A stretch of 64,000 nt of DNA, from contig NC_015177.1 in NCBI RefSeq assembly GCF_000190735.1, positions 806,001 to 870,000 on the forward strand, read 5' to 3'. The position numbers and the translations under genes were made by a program. Below are positions 35,983-46,074 of this stretch, piece after piece. The notes below the pieces were generated by a model. It saw nothing but the letters and a program-made list of their open reading frames with translations, was not told the DNA's origin and made no database searches. Numbering within the stretch: position 1 is the stretch's first letter; each line of letters opens with the position of its first letter. This DNA is from Pseudopedobacter saltans DSM 12145. Its GTDB lineage: Bacteria; Bacteroidota; Bacteroidia; Sphingobacteriales; Sphingobacteriaceae.

Positions 35983-38900
35983 ATGTGCAATTATTATATA
36001 AAGCCTGGTTTGGCAACTCAAAGTAAATTGAAGACAGTGTTTAATTTCAAATTAATCTTAGGCTTGTTGTTGTTGTTTGCAATTAAGCAAACAAAAGTTT
36101 ATGCAAGTATTAATACAGCACTTGGTAATACTTATCTCATTCAAAATCAAAAAATATATATAACAGGTAAGGTAACGGATGGTTCTGGTGTTGCATTGCC
36201 AGGCGTAAATATTCAGGTTAAGGGAGCTGGTTTTAAAACAATTTCAGACCTGAATGGAAATTACCGAATTGAGGTAAGCCAATTAGGTGTTACTTTGGTA
36301 TATAGCTATTTAGGTTTTGCAACGCAGGAGTTCAAAATTAATTCTTTCGTTAGAAATATTGTGATGAAAGAAGAGACGCAAAGTCTTGAAAGTGTGGTTG
36401 TAATAGGATACGGAACCGTTAAGAAAGACGATTTAACAGGCTCGGTGGCGCAGGTAGAAATGACTGATTTGTTAGAAGCGCCTGTAGGTTCTTTCGATGA
36501 AGCATTAGCCGGCCGTGTTGCGGGTGTACAAGTTTCGTCTTCGGACGGCCAGCCAGGTGGTGCTCCGGATATAGTTATCAGAGGAGCGGGGTCTTTAACG
36601 CAAAGTACAACGCCATTATACGTAATAGATGGTTTCCCTATAGAAGATCCTGATAATGCAGCTATTAATCCAGAAGAAATCGAATCCATGAACATCTTAA
36701 AAGATGCTTCTGCAACAGCGATTTATGGTTCCAGAGGATCGAACGGTGTAATCATCATTCAAACAAAAAAGGGAAAAATAGGCAAGCCGATTATCACATT
36801 TAACTCTTCTTTAGGTTTCCATGAAGTGCAAAAGACCATTGATATGATGACGCCGTGGGAGTTTGTTAATTTACAGATGGAAATTAGTCCTAACAGAACT
36901 AAAGAGATTTATACAAGAGCCGAGCTTGATCCATCAGATGCCAAGTATTTAAGTGTAGAAGAAGGAGGAAGAGTGCTAGAGGATTATAGAAATATGAAAG
37001 GTATAGATTGGCAGGGTTTAATGTTCAGGAAATCATTAACTCAAATTCATAATATCGCAATTAGAGGTGGTAATAGAAATACCAAATACTCACTTTCCGG
37101 GTCTATATTTGATCAGGATGGTATTATTATCAATACTGGCTCAAAAAGATATCAGGGACGGATTACTATTGACCAAACTATCAGCAAAAAGCTAAGGGGC
37201 GGAATTACCGCAAATTATAGCGATAATTTAAGAATTGGTCAGGCAGTAAATGCAGGTGCATCCGGGAGCAATTTTACATCTTTTGCTTTATACAGAACGT
37301 GGGCATATAGACCAGTTGCGGGTGTGGGAAATGTAGATTTGGTAGATGATATATATGATGGGGATGAATACGAAAATACGTCTGATTTAAGGTTAAATCC
37401 AATAATCACGAGCCGAAATGATTATACATATAATCTAGGTACAAGTTTCATGACTAATTTATACCTTGAATACGATGTTGTAAAGAAGTTGAAATTTAAA
37501 ACAACATATTCTATATCAAGCAATACGGGCGAAGGAAGGTTTTTTTATAACTCAAATACACCACAGGGTAGCCCACAAAACCGAACGCAGGCATGGCTTA
37601 CAAACGGAAGGTTTTCTACTTCTGAAACCACGGTATGGTCAAACGAGAATATTCTGACCTATAATAATACCTTTAACAAAGCACATAAGATTGAAATGAT
37701 GGGAGGTTTCTCCTTTCAGGAAGGATTATCTGAGTCTTTTGGTTTTACTACTAAATATATACCTAGAGAAGATTTAGGCATTTATGGTCTTGGTTTAGGT
37801 ACGCCGCATGCCAGCGTAGCGACAGCAGGAGAATATAGTCTTGTTTCTTATTTTGGAAGATTAGTTTACGATTTTAAGTCTAAGTATTTTATTACCGCAA
37901 CTTACAGGGCAGACGGCTCGTCTAAATTTAAGAAAGGAAACCGATTTGGATTCTTCCCTTCTGCCGCATTTGCGTGGAATATGAAGAGAGAGGGGTTCTT
38001 GAAATATAACCAATTAATTTCTGAGTCTAAGATAAGAGTGAGTTACGGAGCAATAGGTAACAATAGAATTGGCAACTATGATATTTATACACAAGTTACA
38101 AGTGCTTTAGCTAATACTTATTCGTTTGGAGATGAAGTACCAGTAGGAGGTATAGCCATCTCGAAATTAGGTAACGATAATCTAAAGTGGGAAACTACTA
38201 AACAATTTAATTTGGGTTACGATTTTGGTTTGTTCAAAAGTAGAATAAGCTTAACGTTCGATTACTATAATAAAGTTACTGAAGATTTATTAATTAATGC
38301 TGATATGCCTACTGCAACGGGGTATGAGCGAGTGTTTAAAAATATAGGATCATTAAAAAATGACGGTTTCGAGTTTACTTTAAATACAATTAATATTAGA
38401 AACAAAAATTTTTCATGGAGATCTAACTTTAACATCAGCTTCAATAGAAATGAAATTATTGAGTTAACAAGAAACCAGACCAGCATGTTTTCTAACATGA
38501 CTGTGGGACAAAATACTGCTGCTCTTTACACCTCTAGAATTGGTTACCCGGCAGGAATGTTTTATGGATACATTTTTGACGGCATTTATCAGGTAGAGGA
38601 TTTTGATGTTTCTTCAACAGGAGCATATGTGTTAAAATCAAATTTTTCTGATAATGGTAGCGTAAGAACAAACATTCAGCCTGGCCATATTAAATACAAA
38701 GATTTAAATGGTGATGGTACGGTTGATGATAAGGATATGTCTGTTATCGGGAGAGGACAGCCAATCCATACAGGAGGGTTTACAAATAATTTTTCATACA
38801 AAAATTTCTATCTGAATGTATTTTTCCAATGGTCATACGGTAACCAGATATATAATGCCAATAGGATGATTTTTGATGGTAACTATATTAATTTATACAA

Positions 38901-39261
38901 TGTAAATCAATACGCAACATTTAATGATAGATGGACCCCGGAAAATAGGTCTAACACGATATATAAAGTAGGCGGCCAGGGGCCCGCAGGCTATTTTTCA
39001 GATAGAACTATAGAAGATGGATCTTACTTGCGATTAAAGACTGTGGCCTTAACTTACAGTATACCGTCAAAATTTATAAAACCAGCATATTTAAGTAAGC
39101 TAAGTTTGAGAGTTGCGGCTCAGAATTTATTAACATTTACTAATTATTCAGGGATGGATCCCGAAGTGTCAACCAGGCATTCTGTTCTAACCCCTGGATT
39201 CGACTACTCACCGTACCCGCAGGCTAGGACTATTACTTTTGGATTAAGCGCAACATTTTAA
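35983..39261 (+). CDS. SusC-like TonB-dependent glycan transporter (SusC-3)
   Basis: A 1092-residue outer-membrane transporter with a long N-terminus (signal segment at about 22-42, KLILGLLLLFAIKQTKVYA). A carboxypeptidase-regulatory-like domain is at about 57-125 (GKVTDGSGVALPGVNIQVKG), then the TonB-box region LESVVVIGYG and the plug (PLYVIDGFPIEDPDNAAINP). The barrel has RADGSSKFKKGNRFGFFPS and the ending ITFGLSATF. It is closely similar to SusC-1. It starts 19 bases after SusC-2 and is followed by SusD-3 after 16 bases, forming a complete SusC/SusD pair. Confidence 0.95.
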   Translation: MCNYYIKPGLATQSKLKTVFNFKLILGLLLLFAIKQTKVYASINTALGNTYLIQNQKIYITGKVTDGSGVALPGVNIQVKGAGFKTISDLNGNYRIEVSQLGVTLVYSYLGFATQEFKINSFVRNIVMKEETQSLESVVVIGYGTVKKDDLTGSVAQVEMTDLLEAPVGSFDEALAGRVAGVQVSSSDGQPGGAPDIVIRGAGSLTQSTTPLYVIDGFPIEDPDNAAINPEEIESMNILKDASATAIYGSRGSNGVIIIQTKKGKIGKPIITFNSSLGFHEVQKTIDMMTPWEFVNLQMEISPNRTKEIYTRAELDPSDAKYLSVEEGGRVLEDYRNMKGIDWQGLMFRKSLTQIHNIAIRGGNRNTKYSLSGSIFDQDGIIINTGSKRYQGRITIDQTISKKLRGGITANYSDNLRIGQAVNAGASGSNFTSFALYRTWAYRPVAGVGNVDLVDDIYDGDEYENTSDLRLNPIITSRNDYTYNLGTSFMTNLYLEYDVVKKLKFKTTYSISSNTGEGRFFYNSNTPQGSPQNRTQAWLTNGRFSTSETTVWSNENILTYNNTFNKAHKIEMMGGFSFQEGLSESFGFTTKYIPREDLGIYGLGLGTPHASVATAGEYSLVSYFGRLVYDFKSKYFITATYRADGSSKFKKGNRFGFFPSAAFAWNMKREGFLKYNQLISESKIRVSYGAIGNNRIGNYDIYTQVTSALANTYSFGDEVPVGGIAISKLGNDNLKWETTKQFNLGYDFGLFKSRISLTFDYYNKVTEDLLINADMPTATGYERVFKNIGSLKNDGFEFTLNTINIRNKNFSWRSNFNISFNRNEIIELTRNQTSMFSNMTVGQNTAALYTSRIGYPAGMFYGYIFDGIYQVEDFDVSSTGAYVLKSNFSDNGSVRTNIQPGHIKYKDLNGDGTVDDKDMSVIGRGQPIHTGGFTNNFSYKNFYLNVFFQWSYGNQIYNANRMIFDGNYINLYNVNQYATFNDRWTPENRSNTIYKVGGQGPAGYFSDRTIEDGSYLRLKTVALTYSIPSKFIKPAYLSKLSLRVAAQNLLTFTNYSGMDPEVSTRHSVLTPGFDYSPYPQARTITFGLSATF

Positions 39262-39277
39262 TTAAACACCTAACAAT

Positions 39278-41194
39278 ATGAAAAAGATTGTTTACTCATT
39301 ACTGGTATTTATTGTAATAAGTGCTAGTTCGTGTGAAAAATTTCTGGAAAAAAATCCATTGGACTTCTCGCCGGAGCTGACTGATTACTATAACACTCCG
39401 GAAAAGCTAGAGTCTAATATCAGATCAGTTTATCATTCATTACAAGCATTTTCTCTTTATGGAACATTAATGCATTATAGATTAGGATTTGAAGCGGATG
39501 AGGGTTATTACGCTCGCTCTAGCCCTACCAGTGGGCCTCATGCAAATGATTTTACTTCTGGCCATTCTGATATTAATTCTTTTTGGCGTGATTTATATTC
39601 AGGAGTTGCAAGAGCCAATAATTTTATCGCAAACGTGGATTCTAATCCCTCTATTGATGTGGACTACAGAAATAGACTTAGAGGTGAAGCTCTCTTTTTA
39701 AGAGGTTATTTCTATTTTATGCTTGTAAAAACTTTTGGTGGAGTTCCATTAATATTAGAGCCTTTAGCTGATGTGGATAATATAGATATTCCAAGAGCTA
39801 CAGATAAGGAAGTTTACGACCAGATTCTTGCCGATATGAAAGAGGCAGAAACACTAGTCGCAAGTATTCAGGAAATCGGCCATGGTGGAAGAGTTAACAA
39901 ATCTGCTGTTAGAGGTATATTAGCAAGAGTATGTCTTTACATGGCAGGTTATCCTTTAAGAGATTTAACGAAATATCAGGAAGCTAAAAATTGGGCATAC
40001 AAGGTTATATCAGATGCTGGGGCGGGACACACATTAAATCCAAGCTTTAGCCAGATTTTTATTAATTATGCGCAGGATAAATATGATCCTAAAGAAAGTA
40101 TTTGGGAAGTAGAATTTAAGGGAAATGGACAGGATGCTTTCAGCGAAATGGGGCAGGTTGGTTATGTAAACGGGCCAACAACAACATCGGATGTAATAGG
40201 TCAGGGCTTTGGAGGGGTAAAAGCAACTTCTAAATTATTCAATATTTATATTTTGGGCGATTTAAGAAGAGATTGGACAATTGCAAGTTTTACCTATAGT
40301 GGAACAACTCATAATTTCACTGGTTCTTATACTACTTCTGTAACTCAAACTTATTTAAATAACAGAGAAGCGGGGAAATTTAGGCGTGAATATGAAACTT
40401 TAAAGCCTAAACATAAAACACAAACGCCTCAAAATTTCCCTCTTTTAAGATATTCTGATGTCTTATTAATGTATGCAGAGGCAGATTATGAAACTGTTCA
40501 TTTAGGAAATGAAGGTTCTAACGGAATACCAAGCGATTCTGCTAAATTATTGGTTAATCAGGTTAGATTAAGGTCTTTTAATGTTGGAGGAATTAAGATT
40601 AGAACGAATACTTCTAACCCTACTACTGCGACTAATAATTTAGGTTTTGGTATAAACGCGGGAGGAAGCGGCTATTTATCTGCTCCAACAATTACTCTAC
40701 CTAATACGAATCCAGCAGGAACAACGGCAGGTATTTATGCGAAAGTTTCAACAGCGGGAGTAATTAACTTTTTTGACTTGGAGAGAGACCCGGTAACAGG
40801 ATATAAAATGGGGTCTAAATATACATTACCTAATTTTTCTTATGTGACCATCACGCCGACCAATGGCGGAACTGGAGCTAGAGCAAATGCAAGGTTTTAT
40901 ACAGCTGAAGAAGGTGAATTAACTGCCGCCGAATTGAATGATTTTAGAAAAGCTATTCAAGATGAAAGAATGAGGGAATTTGCTTTTGAAACAATAAGAA
41001 AAGGGGATTTAATTAGATGGGGAATATTTGAATTCGAGATGAGACAGGTAGCAAATATATTAAGCAATGCAGCGCTAACATCAAACTATTACTATAGTTA
41101 TTTCGCAAATGTGAGAGAAAAACATAAGCTGTGGCCAATACCAGCCAGAGAAATGAGCTTGAATAGAAAATTAGTGCAAAATCCCGGATGGTAA
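39278..41194 (+). CDS. SusD/RagB-like glycan-binding lipoprotein (SusD-3)
   Basis: A 638-residue surface lipoprotein (lipobox SASSC, Cys19) with the same opening as SusD-1 (CEKFLEKNPLDF), the family block RLRGEALFLRGYFYFMLVKTFGG and the ending KLWPIPAREMSLNRKLVQNPGW. It has a beta-rich insert near residues 440-560 (NAGGSGYLSAPTITLPNTNP) resembling that of SusD-1. It partners SusC-3, and possibly also SusC-2, which has no SusD of its own. Confidence 0.95.
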   Translation: MKKIVYSLLVFIVISASSCEKFLEKNPLDFSPELTDYYNTPEKLESNIRSVYHSLQAFSLYGTLMHYRLGFEADEGYYARSSPTSGPHANDFTSGHSDINSFWRDLYSGVARANNFIANVDSNPSIDVDYRNRLRGEALFLRGYFYFMLVKTFGGVPLILEPLADVDNIDIPRATDKEVYDQILADMKEAETLVASIQEIGHGGRVNKSAVRGILARVCLYMAGYPLRDLTKYQEAKNWAYKVISDAGAGHTLNPSFSQIFINYAQDKYDPKESIWEVEFKGNGQDAFSEMGQVGYVNGPTTTSDVIGQGFGGVKATSKLFNIYILGDLRRDWTIASFTYSGTTHNFTGSYTTSVTQTYLNNREAGKFRREYETLKPKHKTQTPQNFPLLRYSDVLLMYAEADYETVHLGNEGSNGIPSDSAKLLVNQVRLRSFNVGGIKIRTNTSNPTTATNNLGFGINAGGSGYLSAPTITLPNTNPAGTTAGIYAKVSTAGVINFFDLERDPVTGYKMGSKYTLPNFSYVTITPTNGGTGARANARFYTAEEGELTAAELNDFRKAIQDERMREFAFETIRKGDLIRWGIFEFEMRQVANILSNAALTSNYYYSYFANVREKHKLWPIPAREMSLNRKLVQNPGW

Positions 41195-41212
41195 TTTAAA
41201 AATTTATAAAGT

Positions 41213-42157
41213 ATGAAAATTATAAAACTAGCATTTATTGCATTAATATATTCTTCCATTATTTCTTGCAACAGAGACATTGAAATCTCTCCAGGGCTGG
41301 AAGAATTTGAAGTAAGTACAGACAAAACAATTTATAAAGTTAACGAAGAAGTAAAGTTTAATCTAAAGGGAAACCCGGATATCATCTCTTTTTATTCTGG
41401 AGAACTTTATAGCCAGTATGAATATAAAGAGGCCAGGGAAATTATTTTAGATAAAGCAATCCTGAGTTTTAGCAGCACATATCCGGATGCAACATCCACT
41501 ACCGTTCTACAAAATCCAGACTTCAAAGTGTTGGTATCTACCGACTTTAATAACGTTTATAACTATGAAAGCTTAAATGCTGCCAATTGGATAGATATTA
41601 CTTCACGATTTAATATTCAAACATCTGGAATTGCTGCTGTTGCAGCAGGATCGTACCAAATTTCTGATTTAGCAGTACCGGGAAAGCCATTGTATATAGC
41701 ATTTAAGTACGCAAGTAAAAAGCAAGAGGAATTTGGTAAAATAAGAAGAAGAACAATTACGCTTTTTAATGTAACTGGCACATCAATATTTGGTGATCAT
41801 CTTTTGGGAAATCCATCATCTTCTAATTTCAGGTTAATTGAAAAGAGTGAGGATTCTAAAACCTTATCAAGTATAACTTCAACAACACTTACTTTTAATG
41901 GTTATTCCAGGTCTTTACCTACTGATCCGGATCCCGAGACTGATACCTGGATTGTTTCTAAAGCTTTTGATTTAGGAGTACTAGATAACGGTCCCGATAG
42001 GCCAATCGCTATTAAGGGGAATGTAGATCCGGCTTTAACGACTCACTATCATGCTTTTACCAAAGCAGGCGAATACATAGTTACTTTTGTTGGTATTAAC
42101 GCAAATGTTAGTGGTAGAAAAGAAATTGTTAGACAGGTTAAAATAACAGTAGAATAA
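41213..42157 (+). CDS. DUF5017 surface glycan-binding lipoprotein (second copy)
   Basis: A 314-residue lipoprotein (lipobox SIISC, Cys19). FEVSTDKTIYKVNEEVKFNLKG and ISFYSGELYSQYEYKEAR match the DUF5017 pattern and the paralogue at 22018. The end is a PKD/Ig-like strand (FTKAGEYIVTFVGINA). It follows SusD-3 by 18 bases. Expected role: extra surface glycan binding. Confidence 0.83.
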   Translation: MKIIKLAFIALIYSSIISCNRDIEISPGLEEFEVSTDKTIYKVNEEVKFNLKGNPDIISFYSGELYSQYEYKEAREIILDKAILSFSSTYPDATSTTVLQNPDFKVLVSTDFNNVYNYESLNAANWIDITSRFNIQTSGIAAVAAGSYQISDLAVPGKPLYIAFKYASKKQEEFGKIRRRTITLFNVTGTSIFGDHLLGNPSSSNFRLIEKSEDSKTLSSITSTTLTFNGYSRSLPTDPDPETDTWIVSKAFDLGVLDNGPDRPIAIKGNVDPALTTHYHAFTKAGEYIVTFVGINANVSGRKEIVRQVKITVE

Positions 42158-42243
42158 ATGTATTACTAAATGTTATTTGTGCTTGAAGAAACCATAATAG
42201 CGCTTAGTATCTGAAGATCAGATGTAAACTTATTAACAATAGG

Positions 42244-45200
42244 ATGAAGATAATACTTACTTTTTTGAGTGCAATTTTTTATGCTCTGCCTAGTCCAGCA
42301 CAGCATAAAGAGAAGCAGGTTATACAACAAATAATAACAGAAAAATTACCGACTGGACTAAAACCTTATTATCCAGGAAGTCAGTTTTCATTATTAAAGA
42401 ATAATCTATCAAATGTTGTAATCGTAAAATCAGATGATATAAAAAGAGATGATTTGGCGACACAGATACGGGATTTTTTAAAAAAGAAATGGAAAATAGA
42501 AATACCGATAGTTAACTGGAAAGAAGCACAAAAGTCAACAAAAAATCTTATACTTTTTGGTACCGTTAATGAAAATACTCCCTTAAGACAATTAAATGCA
42601 AATTTTCAATTAGGCGATAATGAATTTGGTTATGAACTGAGGAGTATAGTCAATGCTTTAGATTGGAATAGGAATGTAATTTATATTGGATTTAAAAATA
42701 ATAAAGACTTAGATAAAGCACTTGATATATTAACCACAAAAGTGAAAAATCCTGATAAGATTGAACACTTTATAGCTTGTGAAGGATGGGAAGAGCGACT
42801 TTCTGATAGCCGTTTACAGTCTATGGTTGAAGGAATGAAATCCTATTATAGTAAAAATGCAAGTTATGTACTCACACAATTTGCTATATCAGATTCGTTG
42901 AAATACATATCTAATCTTTATAAGATGACAGGATATGCTCCATATGTTACAACTTTTGCTAAAATGCAAAATATAGTATTTGAAAACTATGGACTAACCA
43001 TTAACGGTCGCACCGAAACAGCACCAAGTTTTTCATTTTATCTGTATCCACAGCTTGTTTACATAATGGAACAATCTCAAAACTTTACTTCTGAAGATAG
43101 GCTGGCGTCAGCTGAGTTCATGAGAAAGATTGTCGAAGAAATGATGGTGCATTGGGAGATGAAAGATCCTCTGAGGTTGTATAACGATGGAAAACAGGAA
43201 TACCTAACCAATCACTCTTGCTTCGCTTCCAGATCAGTTTCGTCGGCTGCAAGATATTTACAAGCGAGATATAACTTCGAGCCAGCGAAGTTTTGGATAA
43301 ACGTTGCTGACAACGCTTTTGCAGGTGTTGCTCCTCATCCTTTTTCTCCGGAGGACGCAGCAGGGTATCAATATTTAGTATACCAAATATTTATTGATTA
43401 TGCATTGGCAAGTGGTGTTTATGACTTAGATTTTTTTGAAAATGATACTTTTAAAAATTATGTAGAATTCTGTAAGTTACAATTTAATCATTTAGGCTAT
43501 ACAGCAGGTTTTGGCGATGCGAATCCCATGGGACATGATGGGGGATACACTGTTTTGAAATATGCAGTAGATATTTTGAGAGATAAAGAAGCTGAGTATT
43601 TAGTTAGTTTAATTGAGTCTCGGAGACAAAATAAATTGAAAGAGTTTCCTTTTACTAATTCTCCGGGAGTCGAAAGTTTGGGGCTAAAGTATCAGGAAGT
43701 AGTGCCTTTTAAACAAGAACAATACGAAGTTGGAAATTATTATAACAAACCTACCTTAGATAAAGCTACATTTAGAAGTGGATGGGACAAAGAGGCTGAT
43801 TTTTTATCAATTACTGGTATAAATGGAGACGGATATAACCACGGTCATTTTGATGCCAATGGAATTAGCCAATATATTTCAGGAAATAAACTATGGTTGT
43901 GGGAGGGAGATTACATTAAGAAATTTCCAAATGACCATAACTCAATAGTAGTTAATAAAGACGGAAAATTACCGGATCAGACTAGGAGTTTGAAAAAAAG
44001 GAGGAAATCTTCGTTATCACAAATACTTGCGGCAGGTAATACCCCAAAAAGAGGAAATTCCTTATTATCTATAATGTTGGAGGATTATAATGGTACCAAT
44101 TGGACTCGTAATATTAATTATATAGCAAAATCCGGTTTTTGGGTAATAGACGAATTAGATATACAGGAAGAGGGAAACTATATTGCAGAAGCATATTGGC
44201 GAAGTACAGGAGCAGTTTCATCGCTAAAGCAGGGATACAAAATAACTCAGAAAAAATCTGATGAGCAGGATGACGCTACGGCATTTTATGTTATAGAAGG
44301 ATCTGGAGCTAACAGATTTAATAGGACAGTGTTCGAAGACATGCATGGCAGAAAAGATGGTAATCTATCTGGTTATATGTTCTCTGACAGAAATACTCAA
44401 TATATTATTCACCGTAAAGATGGTAAATATAAAAAAGGAGATAAGATTTTATTCATAAATTTTATGCAAGCTGCTTCTGGAAAAAATTCTAAATCACCAG
44501 AAATTAGAAAAGTAACCGAAAATATGTTCGTTGCCAATACAGAGGTTTTTAGAGCAGTAATTTTAGGCGCATTTTCTAATAAATTTATGGATATAGATGC
44601 GGATATATGTTTTATAGGTCCAGAGGGGATTGTAGCCAGAGGAGCCAATAAATTGAATATAGGGAGCTTTAAATGGCAGAGTTTAAATAAACAAAATGTT
44701 TTTATAGAGCTTCCAAAGGAATTATCAGTGGAAGACCTACAACAAAGACTTGCAAACTTAAATCAACAAGCTAAATTATCTTTACCTACAGAATATAATA
44801 ACGTAAATGTTCCCAAAAATAATCAGGTTGTTATAGGAGATTATTCCTCAAATATTTCTGTAATGTCTTCATTTGTGGATAGGTATGCTGTTGGAGGACA
44901 AAATGGTTTGTTTTCCATTAGAAATGAAAATGGAGAGGAGTTGGCAAGCCGAAAATTTACAAAAGCAATTAGCGCAATATGTGCAGTGAAAACTTCAAAA
45001 GGAGTGTATTGGGCAGTTGGGGTAGAGCCTGTTAATTCTCGTATTGGTGAAGGAAAGCTCTATTTTTTAGACCAGAATGCAGAAATAGTATGGCAGCAGT
45101 CAATACCTTTATATCAAAAGAGAAATGGAAAGATTACTACACTTTTTACCGCAAAAGTTAAAGACACATCTGAACCATTAATTATAGCAGGAGCTCAATC

Positions 45201-45858
45201 TTGGCACTATTTTGCTTTCTCTACAGCAGGGAAACAAATATGGAAACAAGCGGTCTTTCACGGAGCTACAATTGGTGCAGCGGGAGATATGGATGGCGAT
45301 GGTTCGGATGAAGTGGCGGCAGGAACTGAGTACTATTATCATTCGATCATTAAAGATGGAAAAGTATTACCGCATACAGTTACTTCCCCCTGGGTATATG
45401 CGCTTGCTGTCATGGATCTAAACGGAGACGGGTTAAAAGAAGCTGTATATGGCAGAGGCGATGGTTATTTGTATGTGCAAGCGATTGATAAAAATCCTGT
45501 AAAACCCTGGACTTTAAATATTGGAGGAAAGCCAACAGCTATTGTTCCGATAGAAAAAAATGATATAAAGATCGCCGTTTCTAATGCGCTGGGCAATATA
45601 ACGTTTGTTGATGGAAATGGAAAAGCCATCAAAACAGTAAACTTACCATTGTCAATAGAGGATATGGTTATGTCCAAGCAAAAATTATATGCAGTATGCG
45701 CGGACAATTATATCTATAAGTTAAACTTAAATGGAGATGTATTGGAGAAGTATCCTTACCTTTTAGATAGAGGTTCCATATATACCCCGAAGATAGTAGA
45801 TACAGATAAGGCAATACATGTTTTCTCTGGTAAAAAGATTTTTTCCGTGTCGAAGTAA
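42244..45858 (+). CDS. multidomain heparinase-fold lyase with C-terminal FG-GAP/VCBS propeller
   Basis: A 1204-residue exported protein (signal peptide ending SPAQ). An N-terminal alpha/beta domain at about 40-185 (VIVKSDDIKRDDLATQIRD) resembles the small N-domains of some glucuronidases and hexosaminidases. An alpha/alpha toroid (about 190-500) follows. A heparinase II/III-like beta-sandwich has NGDGYNHGHFDANGISQYIS near residue 531. The final 350 residues look like a beta-propeller with Ca-type repeats (GDMDGDGSDEVAAG at about 1013; MDLNGDGLKEAVYG at about 1056). It is the last gene of the second Sus operon, in the same slot as the lyase at 23032. The domain combination is unusual, and the cleavage specificity is unknown. 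Confidence 0.75.
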   Translation: MKIILTFLSAIFYALPSPAQHKEKQVIQQIITEKLPTGLKPYYPGSQFSLLKNNLSNVVIVKSDDIKRDDLATQIRDFLKKKWKIEIPIVNWKEAQKSTKNLILFGTVNENTPLRQLNANFQLGDNEFGYELRSIVNALDWNRNVIYIGFKNNKDLDKALDILTTKVKNPDKIEHFIACEGWEERLSDSRLQSMVEGMKSYYSKNASYVLTQFAISDSLKYISNLYKMTGYAPYVTTFAKMQNIVFENYGLTINGRTETAPSFSFYLYPQLVYIMEQSQNFTSEDRLASAEFMRKIVEEMMVHWEMKDPLRLYNDGKQEYLTNHSCFASRSVSSAARYLQARYNFEPAKFWINVADNAFAGVAPHPFSPEDAAGYQYLVYQIFIDYALASGVYDLDFFENDTFKNYVEFCKLQFNHLGYTAGFGDANPMGHDGGYTVLKYAVDILRDKEAEYLVSLIESRRQNKLKEFPFTNSPGVESLGLKYQEVVPFKQEQYEVGNYYNKPTLDKATFRSGWDKEADFLSITGINGDGYNHGHFDANGISQYISGNKLWLWEGDYIKKFPNDHNSIVVNKDGKLPDQTRSLKKRRKSSLSQILAAGNTPKRGNSLLSIMLEDYNGTNWTRNINYIAKSGFWVIDELDIQEEGNYIAEAYWRSTGAVSSLKQGYKITQKKSDEQDDATAFYVIEGSGANRFNRTVFEDMHGRKDGNLSGYMFSDRNTQYIIHRKDGKYKKGDKILFINFMQAASGKNSKSPEIRKVTENMFVANTEVFRAVILGAFSNKFMDIDADICFIGPEGIVARGANKLNIGSFKWQSLNKQNVFIELPKELSVEDLQQRLANLNQQAKLSLPTEYNNVNVPKNNQVVIGDYSSNISVMSSFVDRYAVGGQNGLFSIRNENGEELASRKFTKAISAICAVKTSKGVYWAVGVEPVNSRIGEGKLYFLDQNAEIVWQQSIPLYQKRNGKITTLFTAKVKDTSEPLIIAGAQSWHYFAFSTAGKQIWKQAVFHGATIGAAGDMDGDGSDEVAAGTEYYYHSIIKDGKVLPHTVTSPWVYALAVMDLNGDGLKEAVYGRGDGYLYVQAIDKNPVKPWTLNIGGKPTAIVPIEKNDIKIAVSNALGNITFVDGNGKAIKTVNLPLSIEDMVMSKQKLYAVCADNYIYKLNLNGDVLEKYPYLLDRGSIYTPKIVDTDKAIHVFSGKKIFSVSK

Positions 45859-45928
45859 TAGCGTCTTATAAAGAGACAATAATATATTGTTAAGTATATA
45901 TCATAAGCGATAGATAAATATGAAAACT

Positions 45929-45950
45929 AAACTTTTAAAAGTTTTTTTCG
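45929..45950 (+). terminator. possible terminator after the multidomain lyase gene
   Basis: The self-complementary AAACTTTTAAAAGTTT (45929-45944), followed by a T run, 70 bases after the stop. It is AT-only and has no unpaired loop, so it is weak. The rest of the 216-base gap up to 46075 shows nothing further. Confidence 0.35.
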
Positions 45951-46074
45951 CTTTTGTTTGTAGAGAAAAATCAATTAGACAATAAGCATATTTTATGTCT
46001 TTTAATGGGAGTCAATAAGGCGAAATACTGTTTTAAGATAGGACAGTTTCAAGTTACTAACCTTAGTTTTTGAT

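Noticed and set aside
36306-36695. 129-codon open frame on the minus strand
   Set aside because: It is antisense to the conserved plug of SusC-3; the open frame follows from codon bias of the real gene.
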